Shown here one piece after another: positions 35,655-47,515 of a stretch of DNA of 64,000 nucleotides. The notes beneath the pieces were generated by a model. It searched no databases. It was not told the origin of the DNA and saw only the letters and a program-made list of their open reading frames with translations. Positions within the stretch are counted from its first letter, which is position 1. Every line of letters starts with the position of its first letter. This stretch comes from Dreissena polymorpha (lineage: Eukaryota > Mollusca > Bivalvia > Myida > Dreissenidae), in the NCBI RefSeq assembly GCF_020536995.1, contig NW_026273354.1, positions 157,501 to 221,500 on the forward strand, given 5' to 3'. The translations under genes and the position numbers were made by a program.

Positions 35655-36140
35655 ATTTACTATGCTATTTGGAAAAGGACAGAACCATCACCCACATGAG
35701 TGAATTACTTAAGTTAGATGGAAGTCTGCAACTACAGACAATTTTTCCAAACGTTGCCATCGCTGTTCGAATATACTTAACAATTCCAGTTATAAACTGT
35801 CAAGGTGGGAGGTCATTTTCATCAGTATCACGCGTGCAAAAAAATTCTGAAGAACACCATTTGGGCTACTGTCTATTAAATGTCAAGTCCTCCAAGAACT
35901 AGTCTTCTCACAGCTGATGAATGACTTTGTCAAGCTGAAGTGTCGTAGAAAAAAACATATAGGCTGGAATCTGTCACATGTAACATGTGTGTTAAGTTCA
36001 GTTCATAAAATAGTTATACATTGTTTAACTTGTTTTGAGAGTACCAAGTATGAATTTCAATATACAGAAGGGGACAAGAGGGAAGGGGGCCCCCGTAACG
36101 TGTGCAGCCTTGGGCCCCAAAACAGCTAAATCCGGCCCTA
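35655..36140 (+). pseudogene. hAT transposase C-terminus and right end
   Basis: Codons around 35669-35890 read LQLQTIFPNVAIAVRIYLTI, then PVINCQGGRSFSSVSRVQKN. This is the hAT dimerisation region in ZMYM/zf-MYM-type transposases: LFPN..IALRIFLT.PVS...GERSFS..K..KN. The glutamate of GERSFS is glycine here. About 170 bp further on, GGGCCCCAAAACAGC then TAAATCCGGCCCT matches the complement of a CAGGGCCGGATTTAG-type hAT terminal repeat, so the right end of the element is near 36140. The 5' part and left terminus are missing: a truncated, inactive copy. Confidence 0.7.
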
Positions 36141-36309
36141 ACAGTATCCAGATTAAGTTTGTAAATCCAGATTATTTGCAAACTTATTTTTTTTATTTAT
36201 TGAACAATTGTTATGAAATTTTGCATATTTGTAGGGGGCATTGAGTACATACATATAATTGAAAAAAAAGAGTTCAAATGTTTTTGGAAAGTAGAGTTAT
36301 TTGATGATA

Positions 36310-36735
36310 AAGTTGCCATCCCCCGTTGGATCCCAACGGGGTTTTGGCTCCCCCGTTAAGAAATGCAATTCTCCAACGGGAGATTTTTCCAGACGGGAGA
36401 ATTTTACCTATATTTTACAAAAAATGTAATTTAAATATTATGCTTTGTTTTCTGTTTCAATGTTTACAAATACACATGTTTAAGTTATAATTGTAAGAAA
36501 TATGTACTTTAATAAGAAAATAAAGTGTTTGTAGATTTTCTTTTTCCGTGGGGTTTTGACGGGGGATCCCGTCCATCTCCCATATCCATTAAACCCCAAC
36601 GGGGTTTTCAAGGGGGACCCCGTCAATCCCCCATTTAAATTAAACCCCAATGGGAGTTTGACGGGGGATCCCCGTTTAATTCCAATTTATAAAGAACTCC
36701 AATGGGAGTTTGACCAGAGAAGGGAGGGGGGGATC
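36310..36735. repeat. 51-bp minisatellite and related CCCAACGGG motifs
   Basis: Three or more ~51-bp units (about 36545-36725) read GGGGTTTTGACGGGGGATCC...CATTAAACCCCAACG. Related CCCCGTTGG/CCAACGGGG fragments precede them at 36315-36400. Because 51 is a multiple of three, the + frame (36556-36747) shows a 17-residue repeat (LNPNG...GDPVNPP). I see no other sign of a gene. Confidence 0.8.
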
Positions 36736-37450
36736 AGACTTCAATAAACAGTTTATACCCATTGCAATATATTCCATTGTATAAAGAGTAAAAGACACCA
36801 AACTTTATTAAATAATTGATGTTTTCTTTTTAAGGTGTCAAAATCAATTTATAATTTTTGAATTTTCTTAACTCGGTACGTTACGTTGAATAAAATGTCT
36901 TTTTGAAAGAGATTAGACCCACATATTGCTATTTCTGGAAAGATGAATTTAAAACGTTCCATAATTTTGAAAGACTGTATAAATAATATAGTGACTTATC
37001 TCGAAAATATATTACATTTACCTTTTGATAATCCAAACGTTGCTTTTATCCATTTCTGTGATGATAAATACAATCCAGAAAGACAATAACATTGGAAACA
37101 TACTTATTGTCATTCGGAATTGTATTATTGTGTTGTTTATTCCCCTTTAACAGTTTTTGAGGTTTTTTGCTCGAAATTTTGAGTCCGTCTATAATGCGTA
37201 TATGACTCATTTTCGCGAATATGAACGAAACGAACGAATATGATCGAATATTTGCAATATTGATGCTTTTTCTGCAATGTTTTTATCAACAAATTACAGT
37301 TTAATTTAAAATACAATTAAGACTGTTAACATAAATAGAGCAATTCTCTAGCCATTATCATGTTTCGAACTATAAAGTCATGTTCGCGAATATGAACATT
37401 GTTTTTAGGCTATACAATAACCACGACGACTCCACAATACAAGGTTTACA
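36736..37450. other. Unannotated AT-rich sequence
   Basis: Nothing supported. Confidence 0.5.
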
Positions 37451-37554
37451 GTCAACTCGTACCTAAGTCAACTCGCACGGTAGTCAACTCGCACGTTGTT
37501 TGGTCAACTCGCACGGAAGTCAACTCGTACCTAAAAGTCAACTCGCACGGTAGT
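37451..37554. repeat. 16-bp GTCAACTCGCACGGTA minisatellite
   Basis: Six units of about 16 bp (GTCAACTCGCACGGTA, with GTACCTAA variants) occur in tandem. One unit has a 4-bp insertion. Confidence 0.9.
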
Positions 37555-37796
37555 GAAACTATTGATGTGTTGATGGGTTCTGAATGAGTTATTTATGCAT
37601 AAACACAAATGAGAAATACTTTCAGAGTTTAGTTCAATACTTTTTATTGCAATATTTTCACAAAATAACACATTTTTTTACAAATTGTGTTTACACCAGG
37701 TTACATTATCGGCACATTATAACAGACAGTAAACGTACTTTTTAAAATATATTTTTTAAACCATTATTTTTATTAAAATATTTGAAACACACATTG

Positions 37797-38005
37797 TCAA
37801 AGCTTTATCATGTACACAAGTAGACATTCATCTATATACTTTTATTTTAATATTTATTTCAATATTTACATACAGTATCAAAGCTGTACAATATGTACAC
37901 AAGTAGACATACATCGATATACTTTTATTTTAAGATTTATTTCAATATTTACACACATTATCAAAGATTTACAATATGTACACTAATATTGTAATTTAAT
38001 GAATA
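37797..38005. repeat. ~82-bp tandem repeat, 2.5 units
   Basis: Units start at 37797, 37878 and 37961 with TCAAAG. They share GTACACAAGTAGACAT and CGATATACTTTTATTTTAA plus TTTATTTCAATATTTACA. The third unit is partial. Confidence 0.85.
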
Positions 38006-38395
38006 GGACATAAAGACTGATAGAACTATGAATTATTAAGAATTTAATATTTGTCATAAAACTATTAATGAAGATCCCGTTACCTATGGAAAACTTATTG
38101 CGCACACAATTATAATTAAAAAACGTATAACAATAATGTTAACGTGAGTACAAATACGTATAGCTTAGTATCATATAAACCGAGTATATATGATTATCAT
38201 ACCTACATGTATTGAAACATAATCATAAAATAATAATCAGTCATAATACAATTTTACAGAATCAAATGTGTATTTAATTAATAATTTAATAAAATTGCCC
38301 AGCATTATTAAAATTTGAACATGAGTTACAGTTCTACATTAATTAATTAAATATTAAATTGTAAAGCATGACAAATTAAAATATTTATTTAAGTA
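38006..38395. other. Unannotated AT-rich sequence
   Basis: Nothing supported. Confidence 0.5.
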
Positions 38396-38590
38396 TTCCA
38401 TACTACAGCCTTATTTCTAGGCAACCCCTATCAGTAATAGCCTTATCTACCCCTCGATTATCAGTACCCTCATCAGCTCTGAATGACTGACAGATTATCT
38501 GTTTATTGTAATTTTAGGGGTGGGAAATAGGATATGGTGTTTTCAGGTATTGTTACTTTCTTGACTGATTAGGTGACATATGGTTTATTA
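38396..38590 (+). repeat. Dispersed ~195-bp repeat, copy 1
   Basis: Bases from TTCCATACTACAGCCTTAT through CAGTACCCTCATCAGCTCT and GACAGATTATCTGTTTATTG to GTTACTTTCTTGACTGATTA match 47321-47515 in the same orientation, with moderate divergence and a short indel. Its nature is unknown. Confidence 0.85.
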
Positions 38591-39850
38591 TTACAATTCC
38601 AAATTAACAATTAAAGTGATATTATGGGCATGTTTCACTGTTGAATTGAGCTGAACATAATTAACAGGTCAAAAGAGTTAGTTTAAATGTGGTTACTGAC
38701 GAATTATCTGCAACTCATCTTTCTGCCAGTTGTTTATAAAAAGTATATATTATAGTCGATATTTTACATGACTCACCCAGTCCTCTAAGCCGAAATGATC
38801 CGTAAAACAAAATAGTGTATTTGTGTCGTATGAACGAATCTGCACTAAAACTAGATTTAGATTCACTTCGTAAATCAAATCTTGTGTGTCGTCAGTTGTC
38901 AAAACGAAACTACGGTTGATATTCAAATGCATTATTTTTCTCTTTCCGGGATATTGTTGTAGTATGTTGATGCTGCATTAACAAATATAAGTGTATATGA
39001 AGTGAAAACACCAAAAATAAACAACGGTTGCGATAGACACCTATAAACTGTAATATTCCTATAATATCACTTTAACATACTAACGTATGAACATTTCAAA
39101 ATCTGTCATAGCTTATTAAAAAAGTAAAACATATCAGCTGATATAAAATTTATAACAATTAAATAGAAATTAGAATACAAATAATTAACAAAAACAAAAC
39201 ATGAACGCTGAAAAAGAGCTCTACAAAGACTACATAGACATTTCACAAATGTCACGAAAAACCACTTAAATGTTCACTCGATCTTAACAGAATAAATACA
39301 TCAGGAAGAATTATATTCATAGAAGAATTTCCATATCAAAAATGTTAGAAAACCATTTTAAAACAGCCGATATCTGTTAATATTCGCCCCTTTCGCGAAT
39401 ATAGTAATATACGCTCTTTAGTCGTACCGAGCACATATCAGTGAAAGGGGGAAAAATTACATATCTTTAGGGTATGGGTAACCTATGGTCTTTAAAAATC
39501 GATTAGGAATTTATAAAAGGTATTTCTTGTGTTAGGTTTAAGAAAGAATGTCTCAAAATATTGTAAAAAAAACATTGAAAATTGAAACTAGCGACAGCTC
39601 CCTTGCAAGGATATTTTGGATCTCCAAAAAGGAGGTTTTTGCGAAGGTCAATATTTCACGCTGCAGAAACAGAACAGAACTTAGAAGGTAAATTGTGAAA
39701 AATCTAAAGACTTCTAGGTAAATAAGCACAGAACATGGTTGAAATTAATGAGTAATGTAGCCAAAACTAGAATTGCATTCTGTTTGAATGTACTTTGCAT
39801 GCCATGAAATGGGTAAATTTCTCAATTTTTCATTAAAAAGTAGGTGGGTG
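38591..39850. other. Unannotated AT-rich sequence
   Basis: No supported feature. Confidence 0.5.
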
Positions 39851-41265
39851 GGGGAAAGGGTGTCAGACAATTCACCCCCAAGACAATTCATCCCCTGGAC
39901 AATTGACCAGTCGCCAACTCCGCCCACATTTTGTCGGTCAGCCAATCAGATATTGATTTTTCACACACCCCTCAGCAACGCTTATCTGGCCGCCATTTGG
40001 TCCGACAAACAAAGCGTGTTGTACATATGGAATGGACGTAATTTTTAAGAGTTTACACAGATTTTATATCAAATGCATGATCATTACTGTTCGATCATTA
40101 TTCAAAATTGTATGTGCTATACATACTTTATAGAAGGTTATTATTTTATCTTTATTTCTTGAACATATGAACGAGTAATGAGAAAACAACACACAATAAA
40201 TAGTTTAACCACACCAGGTGTGTGTTCTATAAAACGTGTTATACCGTTTGATGCACAATATTATTAAGCAGTTTGGGCAACATAATAATTGCCACACGTG
40301 CTTATTAATCTCAGCGTAATTGTCGATGATTAATAAATAACAGTATGTTGCGTGGATCTCAGAATGAAGGAACATTTAGGCACTGTTAGGTACTGTACAC
40401 AAGAAAAGAAAACTATTTAATTACTTAAATGATTTCCAATTATATATTTATTTTCTGTGGATCATAAACAAGGGAAATCATTATAAATTGTTAACTTAAA
40501 TATTGTTTTAACTAAAGTAAAAACAACACAAAGGTGATTTCAACGCGGCTTAAATTAGCCAGCTTAAAGCGACTTCAAGTGTAAAATGTACGGCTTATAA
40601 TACAACAACAACATTTCTAATACAACATATATTGGTACGGGGAGAAATGTGAACATTGCAATTAACATATAAGGGCCATCTTGTTATAAATAAGCAAATG
40701 CATAATATGCTAAATGTATTCAATTCGAATGTTCGTGAACAGCACCGTAATACCAACATTTCATTTTTTGATAGTGAAATGTAACAGGTTCGCATTAAAC
40801 ATACATGAAATAAAATGCATATTAGACTATCTGTTAATGAAACCACGAAATTAGGCCTGTATTAAATTATGGTTACAATCAAAATTTAATTTATATCCAA
40901 ATAAAAAAAATCGGTGTCTTTTTAAAAATAACACAATAAAACAAAGATCTAAACATTTTTAATAAACAAAAAACCCATCATGATATGGATATGTCATTTG
41001 CATTTAATAAAAATATTTTCAAAATTATATATGAATAGCCACCGGGTTCACTGTCAGACGGTTGAATACAAGTTCAAAATCAATATGAAATAAATGCTCA
41101 TTTTTACAACGGATTTTTCATCACCTCCCTATATAATATGTATAAGAAACGTTTCTGATAGTCAGTCTGCAGTTAACTCATTTATTTTGATTACGCCATT
41201 TCTCTCTGAAGTTTTTATGATTGTTTTAACGTTTAACAAAGCAGTTTAGGTTAGTGTGCGGCTTT

Positions 41266-41780
41266 AAAGGGATCTTTTCACGCTTTGGTAAATTGACAAA
41301 ATTGAAAAAAGTTGTTTCAGATTCGTAAGTTTTCGTTTTAGTTATGATATTTGTGAGGAAACAGTAATACTGAACATTAACCATGCTCTAATATAGCCAT
41401 TATATGCATCTTTTGACGATTTTAAAACCTAAAAATTATAAAGCGTTGCAACGCGAAACGATTGAATAATTTGGAGAGTTCTGTTTTTGTCGTTAAATTT
41501 TGCGAAACTACGAAGATTGCTTATATAAGGTATAAAATACGTCAAGAATGTGTACTCAGCGGAATAGCTCAGTAGGATAAAGCGTTTTTACTTCAGGACT
41601 CTGGCAGGACTCCAGGGGTCACTTGTTCGAAACCTGCTCCGGGCAATGTTCTTTTCCTTTTTTTAATTTTTTTCTTGATTTTTTACTGGAGCTTTTATGA
41701 TCCAATGTTTACATTTATCAATATAAAGCATTTAATGAATAAGTTAAAAAAAATGCCAAAATCTGTGAAAAGGCCCCTTT
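41266..41780 (+). mobile_element. TIR element carrying a tRNA-like unit, copy 1
   Basis: The ends are inverted (AAAGGGATCTTTTCACGCTTTGG against the complement of CCAAAATCTGTGAAAAGGCCCCTTT), as in a DNA transposon. The interior holds a polymerase III-type tRNA-like unit at 41558-41646. A partial second copy lies at 60503-60790. The mix of a SINE head and MITE ends is unusual. The flank is TTTAA on each side, so the exact target duplication is ambiguous. Confidence 0.75.
41558..41646 (+). other. tRNA-like unit with A and B boxes
   Basis: GGAATAGCTCAGTAGGATAA gives a good A box and GTTCGAAACC a good B box, in the right order and spaced as in a tRNA with an enlarged variable region. The acceptor stem does not pair properly, so this is a tRNA-derived promoter unit and not a functional tRNA gene. 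Confidence 0.6.
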
Positions 41781-41998
41781 AATAATTCATTTTATAGAAA
41801 AGAGCATAATACATCATTACAAATATAGAATTTCCCTCACGTAATCCGCTATAATTGCGATCTGCTTGTCGGAGTTTTCTAATCACTAGACCACGTGACT
41901 ATGTGGGCGGAGCGATCGATAATTTGGCGACTGGTCAATTCACTCCAGAATTTGATTTCCTTGGACAATACACCCCCAAGACAATTCACTGCCATATT

Positions 41999-42263
41999 TT
42001 TTATATGATATTGTATTGTCATTTGCTTTTGTCATATTTTAAAATAAGTTGTGAACAGATGTTTGGGGTTATAATTTTGACTTTGTAGCATAATTTTGAT
42101 GTGAAGATAATAAATGTAGTATGTAAATGAAAGATGAAATAGTGTTTTTTGTCAAATGCAATCCAACCAATGCTTTTTTTTCTATAAACTGTGTTACAAC
42201 ATATAAAATTGAAACAAATTAAGTATTTTGTATTTATAATATTTGTGCATTGGATTTAAATAA
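41999..42263. other. Unannotated spacer
   Basis: Nothing recognised. Confidence 0.4.
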
Positions 42264-42910
42264 CAGTCTGCGAAATAAGCGCACGCCCGTTGGCCTGGGC
42301 GTGTAAATTATAGCTCTGGCCTATTAAAATTGCCATATTGTACGCCCGTCGGGCCAGTAGAAATTCCGTGTATCAATATTGTTTCATTTTTAAGTGTGAT
42401 AAAAGTCATTATTTTGTGAGTACTTTGCGAAGATTTCCGACAGAACTTCGTTCAACTTCGCCTAAAATACGAGATTTAAACGCGTTCCGATTGGTCCATA
42501 CATTCAACGGTCATTTTCGAGTCGTAACACAGGCCACGTGGTGAACAATTTAGACTGGTTATTTACTATTGGCACACGTCATGCTGATGTGTTTTCTGCT
42601 GAAGTAAACTTATCAACGTACGCGGCTTGCATTTCCGGAATAAACATCGTTTTACTTTGTAATCTTGTTTGTGTGTTTATTTCCAAAGTTGTAAGTCCCT
42701 ACGCGCATAGACTGCATAATGCTTAAATACGTAGCTGGAGCGAAGCCAGGCAAGAAACTGCCCACTTCTGATCGTAAGTCAACAAATGACTATGAAAAAT
42801 CACGGAAACGTGAATTTCAAGAAAAGTGGTAAAAAATCAGTGATGAAGGAGAAGCTTCTTCTGTAAGACAGAGTTTAATAAGCTACCCTTAAAAACACAG
42901 CATAAGAAAA
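42264..42910 (+). pseudogene. Possible hAT 5' end and N-terminal fragment
   Basis: A short frame from ATG at 42719 reads KPGKKLPTSDRKSTNDYEKS then RKREFQEKW and stops at 42828. The charged K-R-K-F-Q-E-W pattern resembles the start of hAT/ZMYM-type transposases before a TTF-type zinc finger. About 450 bp upstream, CAGTCTGCGAAATAAGCGC is a plausible hAT terminus. No matching right end was found. Tentative. Confidence 0.35.
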
Positions 42911-43032
42911 AAGTCAACATGTATGATAAAAGTATGCCATCTATGCCTTCACTTGTCAAGTAAACTTCTGGAAAATAACTATCAGGTTGCTTGTTTTACA
43001 GGATATGGTTTCTGACTAAGAGGATCTCCAGG

Positions 43033-46000
43033 ATTGACATGACGCCTTATCAGTGATCGCTCCGCCCACTTAATCACGTGGCTCAGCATGAAGAAAACCT
43101 AGACAAGCTAACACCAAAATGGCTTCTTTGCCTATAGACTGCATATAGATTTACCAGGGTTCCCGCTGTCGATCGCCATTGGCGCCAATTGCGACAAAAT
43201 AAAAAATCTGGCGACAAAATTTCGTAAATGGCGATTTTAAAAAAATCGGCATTTTTCTGCGTTCATATTTTCTTAAAATGACAAAAGACGCTGTGTTTAC
43301 CAGCCGCTTTACGGCAGTCGTAATACTATAGATTTCCATGGTGTAAGCGATACAGCTGTAATCAATGGAGCGTGGTGCTGACTGCCGACTACCGCAAAGT
43401 GGAATGTTATGGTGATAATTGCGATTATCTGGGGTGTTGTTGCAAGTTATCTTAATTGGTCGGCAGTTTTATTGCTTCAGAGATAAGGCAATATTGAAAT
43501 ATACCGACTTTGCGCTTAAATGTGAAGTGTTTGTCACAGTGTTCGAAGCAGATTCAAGACCGTTAAATTGACAACAATGACAATCAAAAAGGTAAGTATC
43601 GATTGTTTTTAGAAAAATCGGTGTAATTATAGAAAATAGTAAAACATTTTACATCTATTGGTTCTATTTAAACGGTGACATATTGCTGTTTCACTCGTCA
43701 AAATGGCAAGTTCAGAGTGTAAAACGACTTTTAGAAAGTGAACATTAGATGCTGCTTATTTTGAGACTCATTCAAAATGCAAACGTTCCCACCGCTATTG
43801 TTCACCAGCTAACAAACAAAAACCAAACAAAGACAGTTGTTTATCAGAATTTCATTTCCTTCAATATGATTTCCAATACATAATCTATGCTGTGTGAACT
43901 CTTTATATCCTCAACACTTATCAATTCATTCACTACCGGATGTACCTTAAAAAAAAAGGTAAACATAGTTTAGCACATGGAAATCAATTTGACATTTGAT
44001 ATACACAAATGCTTATTTTATTTGACTGTTGTGTTAAGGGCTCTATGTAGTAGATCATATGCTAGCACTCATTTATATTATTTATATACTTCACATTCAT
44101 TGATTATTATTAGTATTATATTAATATTATATTTCCCTTTTTGTATTTTCAGAATACCACAAAGCTTCTGAAGCACCAAAACTGTGGCAACATATTCAGG
44201 CTGCTAAGAAGGTGTCAATCAACAAGAGTTACAACTGATTGAATGTGCCTTTATTTAATTAACAATGTTAAATGTGTTGTTATTATTAATACTACTGTTA
44301 TTAAATCAATTCCTTTAACATACTGTAAATGCTCAGTTTTTGTTTGTATTATAATAACATGATCTTCATTGCCCAAATGTAGCCCCAGTGTGGCGACAAC
44401 TTTTTAAATTTGGCGAAAGTAAGTGGCGACAACTTTTGAAAGCCCAGAGGGAACCCTGGATTTACGCGATATTCCGGATGATTTTATGGACTTGTTTAAC
44501 ACCATATTACACGTGTAAAGGGGTTGATGCCATTTAGTTATTCTGCAAATGCAAAAAATATAAGATTAAAGAGAACATCAGCTATTTATAACGGGTAAAT
44601 CGGTACATTAAACACGCTCTTAAACGCTTGCGCGCTTCCCGAAATCGAACCAGTTATTACGTGTAATGGTGGTATTTGCAATAAATTAACACTTCACCGG
44701 TATTTACCCGTGTTATTAACAAAATTATTACAGAAACATTCCCCCCTACCCGTGTATTTGACACGAAATAGCGCTATATAACTGGGAATTCAGTGAAGTT
44801 TTTACGCGCTTTCTGACGCCGGGTGGGTACCTCAATCCCACATGTTATTGCGTATAAAAGTGATATTAATCATATTAAACATTGCTTATGGGACATTTAT
44901 CAATCACTATAATTTAAAGCGCAAAACCAACACAGTCGTTTGGACATTGTCTGATATAAAATTAGCGTTGTACGAAAGGGAATACGGTCAGGCTATTATA
45001 AATTAATAAGGCTACCAATATCAGACGCTCGCGCAGGTACCCACTTCCGCGAAGTTACCGCATTTATTGTTTAACTAATATCAGTAATAATAACTCATTT
45101 ACAATAGCATTTATCGATACGTATTTATTAAAATAATAACAAAATGGTTTTCACTTGTTTCTGACACACACAGAAACGCGATTTTTAACGGGGATTTCGT
45201 AAAGTTACACAAATTGGGTACCAAAATTCTCAATTATTTTACATGCACACATAATACATACTTAATAATGCTTAGTTATTGCTTATATGACATTTCAAGT
45301 TTGTGAAATAAATAAATGTTCTTTAAAGGGGATCTCAATAATTTTTTAAGCTTCCACTCGCTCTTGTCAAGACCGCATTTCCGCGTTGGAAATGGTATAA
45401 ATTTAATTCATCTAACTTATCTTTCTGGATACCAAATGTCAGAGTTGCATTAACCCTTTTTACACCGTTTTTGCCATATTTCATTTCCGTTTTTTAATCC
45501 GAACAAAATATAGAAACTCGTTTAAAAAATGAGATCTAGGCATTCGAGCTCCTAGTGTGGATTAAAAGCGTTTATTGGTGACACCACATGAGCGCAAATG
45601 TGTAGATACCGTTAATAAGATAATAAATCACATGTCACCTTCAAATAACATGTATGATGTCAATTAAGTGCATTACTATCAGAGTAATAAAACACAGCAT
45701 GAATTAGGCTTCATGGTGGGTTTTATTTCTCTTTAAGTAATGCAGATGAACCTCGCTTCTGACCTAGTAACTGATAAAACTATTTTAAAAAAGTGAAATA
45801 TTATGTGATAATCAGATCGATAACATAAACTATTTAAATCTGCTAGTATATCCGATAAAAATATATTATAATTGTCTTTGACAGTGTTGACGTTCAGTTG
45901 TTCGTGGTGACGACCGCATGTATTTATACATCTCTTACAGTTCTCAAGATCTCTTTTTGGCTTTGGAAACGATGTAAATTAAATGTCACCAACTAATCTT

Positions 46001-46238
46001 TCAGGATATCGATTGTGCGAGTTACATAATCCCCATTGACACCGTTTAACCATTTTTAATCGTTTTTTTTAAGAGGAAAACAAAAGAAACTCATTGGAAT
46101 AAAAGTGAACCTTAACATGTAGCTTGTCTAGAAAATGGCGGACAGGTCGTTGCTAACGAGTGCGCCCGATTAATCGATCGCTGATTGGTGGATCAATTCT
46201 AGTGGGCGGAGCGATCATAGATAAGGCGTCATGTCAAT
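43033..46238. mobile_element. GTGAATTGTC-family element, copy A (with insertion)
   Basis: 37-bp inverted repeats bound the element: ATTGACATGACGCCTTATC...GATCGCTCCGCCCAC at 43033 and its near-perfect complement ending at 46238. The body matches copy B (48026-49369) closely, for example CGATATTCCGGATGATTTTA, CATTCCCCCCTACCCGTG and AAATGGCGGACAGGTCGTTG. It differs in two ways: a 1304-bp hAT-like insertion at 43155-44458, and about 550 extra bp around 45400-45950 that contain a diverged second copy of the THAP-like exon region. The THAP-like reading (around 46000-46080, -) is not intact. Confidence 0.8.
43155..44458. mobile_element. hAT-like element nested in copy A
   Basis: The termini CAGGGTTCCC and GGGAACCCTG are perfect inverted repeats, flanked by GATTTAC (43148-43154 and 44459-44465). 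Copy B preserves the unoccupied site with a single GATTTAC at 48141-48147, which proves insertion. The subterminal parts share GGCGACAA and TGGCGA motifs on both sides. The interior has a possible exon pair: ATG-led MTIKK before a GTAAGT donor at 43591, and an acceptor TTTTCAG before AATACCACAAAGC at 44152. No known domain was recognised. Confidence 0.85.
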
Positions 46239-47320
46239 TGCAGTGATGATTAGATGAACGAAGAAGTTGTTTATCACATGTTAAATACTTATAATTAATA
46301 AAGGACATAATTACATTGACTTGTTATATTGTGTTGCAATTGTTTTTGCAATAGGCTTTACAGTTAACATACCCTGGATACAATTTTACTTTTAATAGAT
46401 TAACTGCTATTGAAAGATGAAACCCTTAAAAAGGGTGTATATTTTAACAAATTTACTTTGGGCTAGTAATTTTGCTGCTGGGCTACTTGTCTTTACAATT
46501 CAAGTAGCCCGAATGGCTAGTGGATAAAATGAACTATCGTGAAGACTGAAATAATATTATTAGGTTAACTGCTATTTTATTATTTGAGAACTTTGTCAAA
46601 TATTGAAGTAGATTAATTAGTTTCATTTAATTCTTAGAATTTTACATTATGACAATTACTTATTTATTCATGTTAGATGGGATAATTAATTTAATAAAAT
46701 ATTTTGGTTTAATTGATAAGAAAACCTTAATTAAAGAAAGGAAATTTAATCTGGTTGGAAGCGTGCTATTAATGGGTATTACAATCAAGCATTCACACAC
46801 CTGACAAGGCTTTATCAAAGTGTCAACACAGATAAACAAAGACTTCAGTTACACACATTGACAAATAATTATGTTGGGCTGGGCAATTCTAAGACCTGGT
46901 ATTGTATTAAAAAATTCCATTGTTGTCCATCTGATATTTTGATTATTATTTTTATTTAACTGCCTATAAACAAAAGTGTTTCATTAAAAAAATTATTATT
47001 TTTATTCTTATTATCCATTAAGTTGTTGGATTTTCTCTCATTGAAGGATTAGTGATAGAAGTTGTGTTTTGTAATGTTGTGTATTGAAACATATTTTAGT
47101 CAGCAATTATCAGTATTCTTTTCAAAGCCAGTATCAAATTCACACCATTTTATGTTATAATTTTTTAAAATGCTTCTTATACATCAATACCTGATGATTT
47201 ATTAAATCTACTATAATACCGCTAGTATGCTCCTCTTAAAAATGGTTTGAAATGTAATGTACTTTTTACAAAAATTGTACTCATTTCAAGTCCACTTCAA
47301 TCATACAGTATGTTAACTCA
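46239..47320. other. Unannotated AT-rich sequence
   Basis: Only a small local palindrome is seen: GGGCTACTTG near 46478 with CAAGTAGCCC near 46501. No gene. Confidence 0.45.
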
Positions 47321-47515
47321 TTCCATACTACAGCCTTATCTCTAAGCAACCCCAATCAGTAATAGCCTTATCTACCATTAGATAATCAGTACCCTCATCA
47401 GCTCTAAATGCCTGACAGATTATCTGTTTATTGATACCTTTATGGGTGTGAAAAAGGTTGTTTTTTAGGTGTTGTTACTTTGTTGACTGATTATGTGACA
47501 AATATTTTATTATTA
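47321..47515 (+). repeat. Dispersed ~195-bp repeat, copy 2
   Basis: Same orientation as 38396-38590; shared blocks include CAGTAATAGCCTTATCTACC and CTGACAGATTATCTGTTTAT. Confidence 0.85.

Larger units (their letters stand above)
39857..41998. mobile_element. GTGAATTGTC-end element, copy C
   Basis: The left end has GACAATTCACCCCCAAGAC units, then GACAATTGACCAGTCGCCAA and CTCCGCCCACAT (to about 39930). The right end mirrors this: ATGTGGGCGGAGCGATCG, TTGGCGACTGGTCAATTCAC, then ACACCCCCAAGACAATTCAC (to 41998). Its right end also shares GATCGCTCCGCCCACATAG plus TCACGTGG with the left ends of copies A and B, so the three belong to one family. No transposase was recognised inside. It contains the tRNA-bearing element at 41266-41780. 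Confidence 0.65.

Noticed and set aside
35362-35655. Hydrophobic 97-residue ORF as TM1 exon or membrane protein
   Set aside because: Wrong strand for the GPCR, no LGN-V pattern of TM1, AT-rich sequence often yields such hydrophobic frames.
37451-37554. CRISPR-like short repeats
   Set aside because: 16-bp direct tandem units without spacers.
41558-41646. Functional tRNA gene
   Set aside because: A and B boxes are present but the acceptor stem does not pair, and it is embedded in a repeated TIR element.
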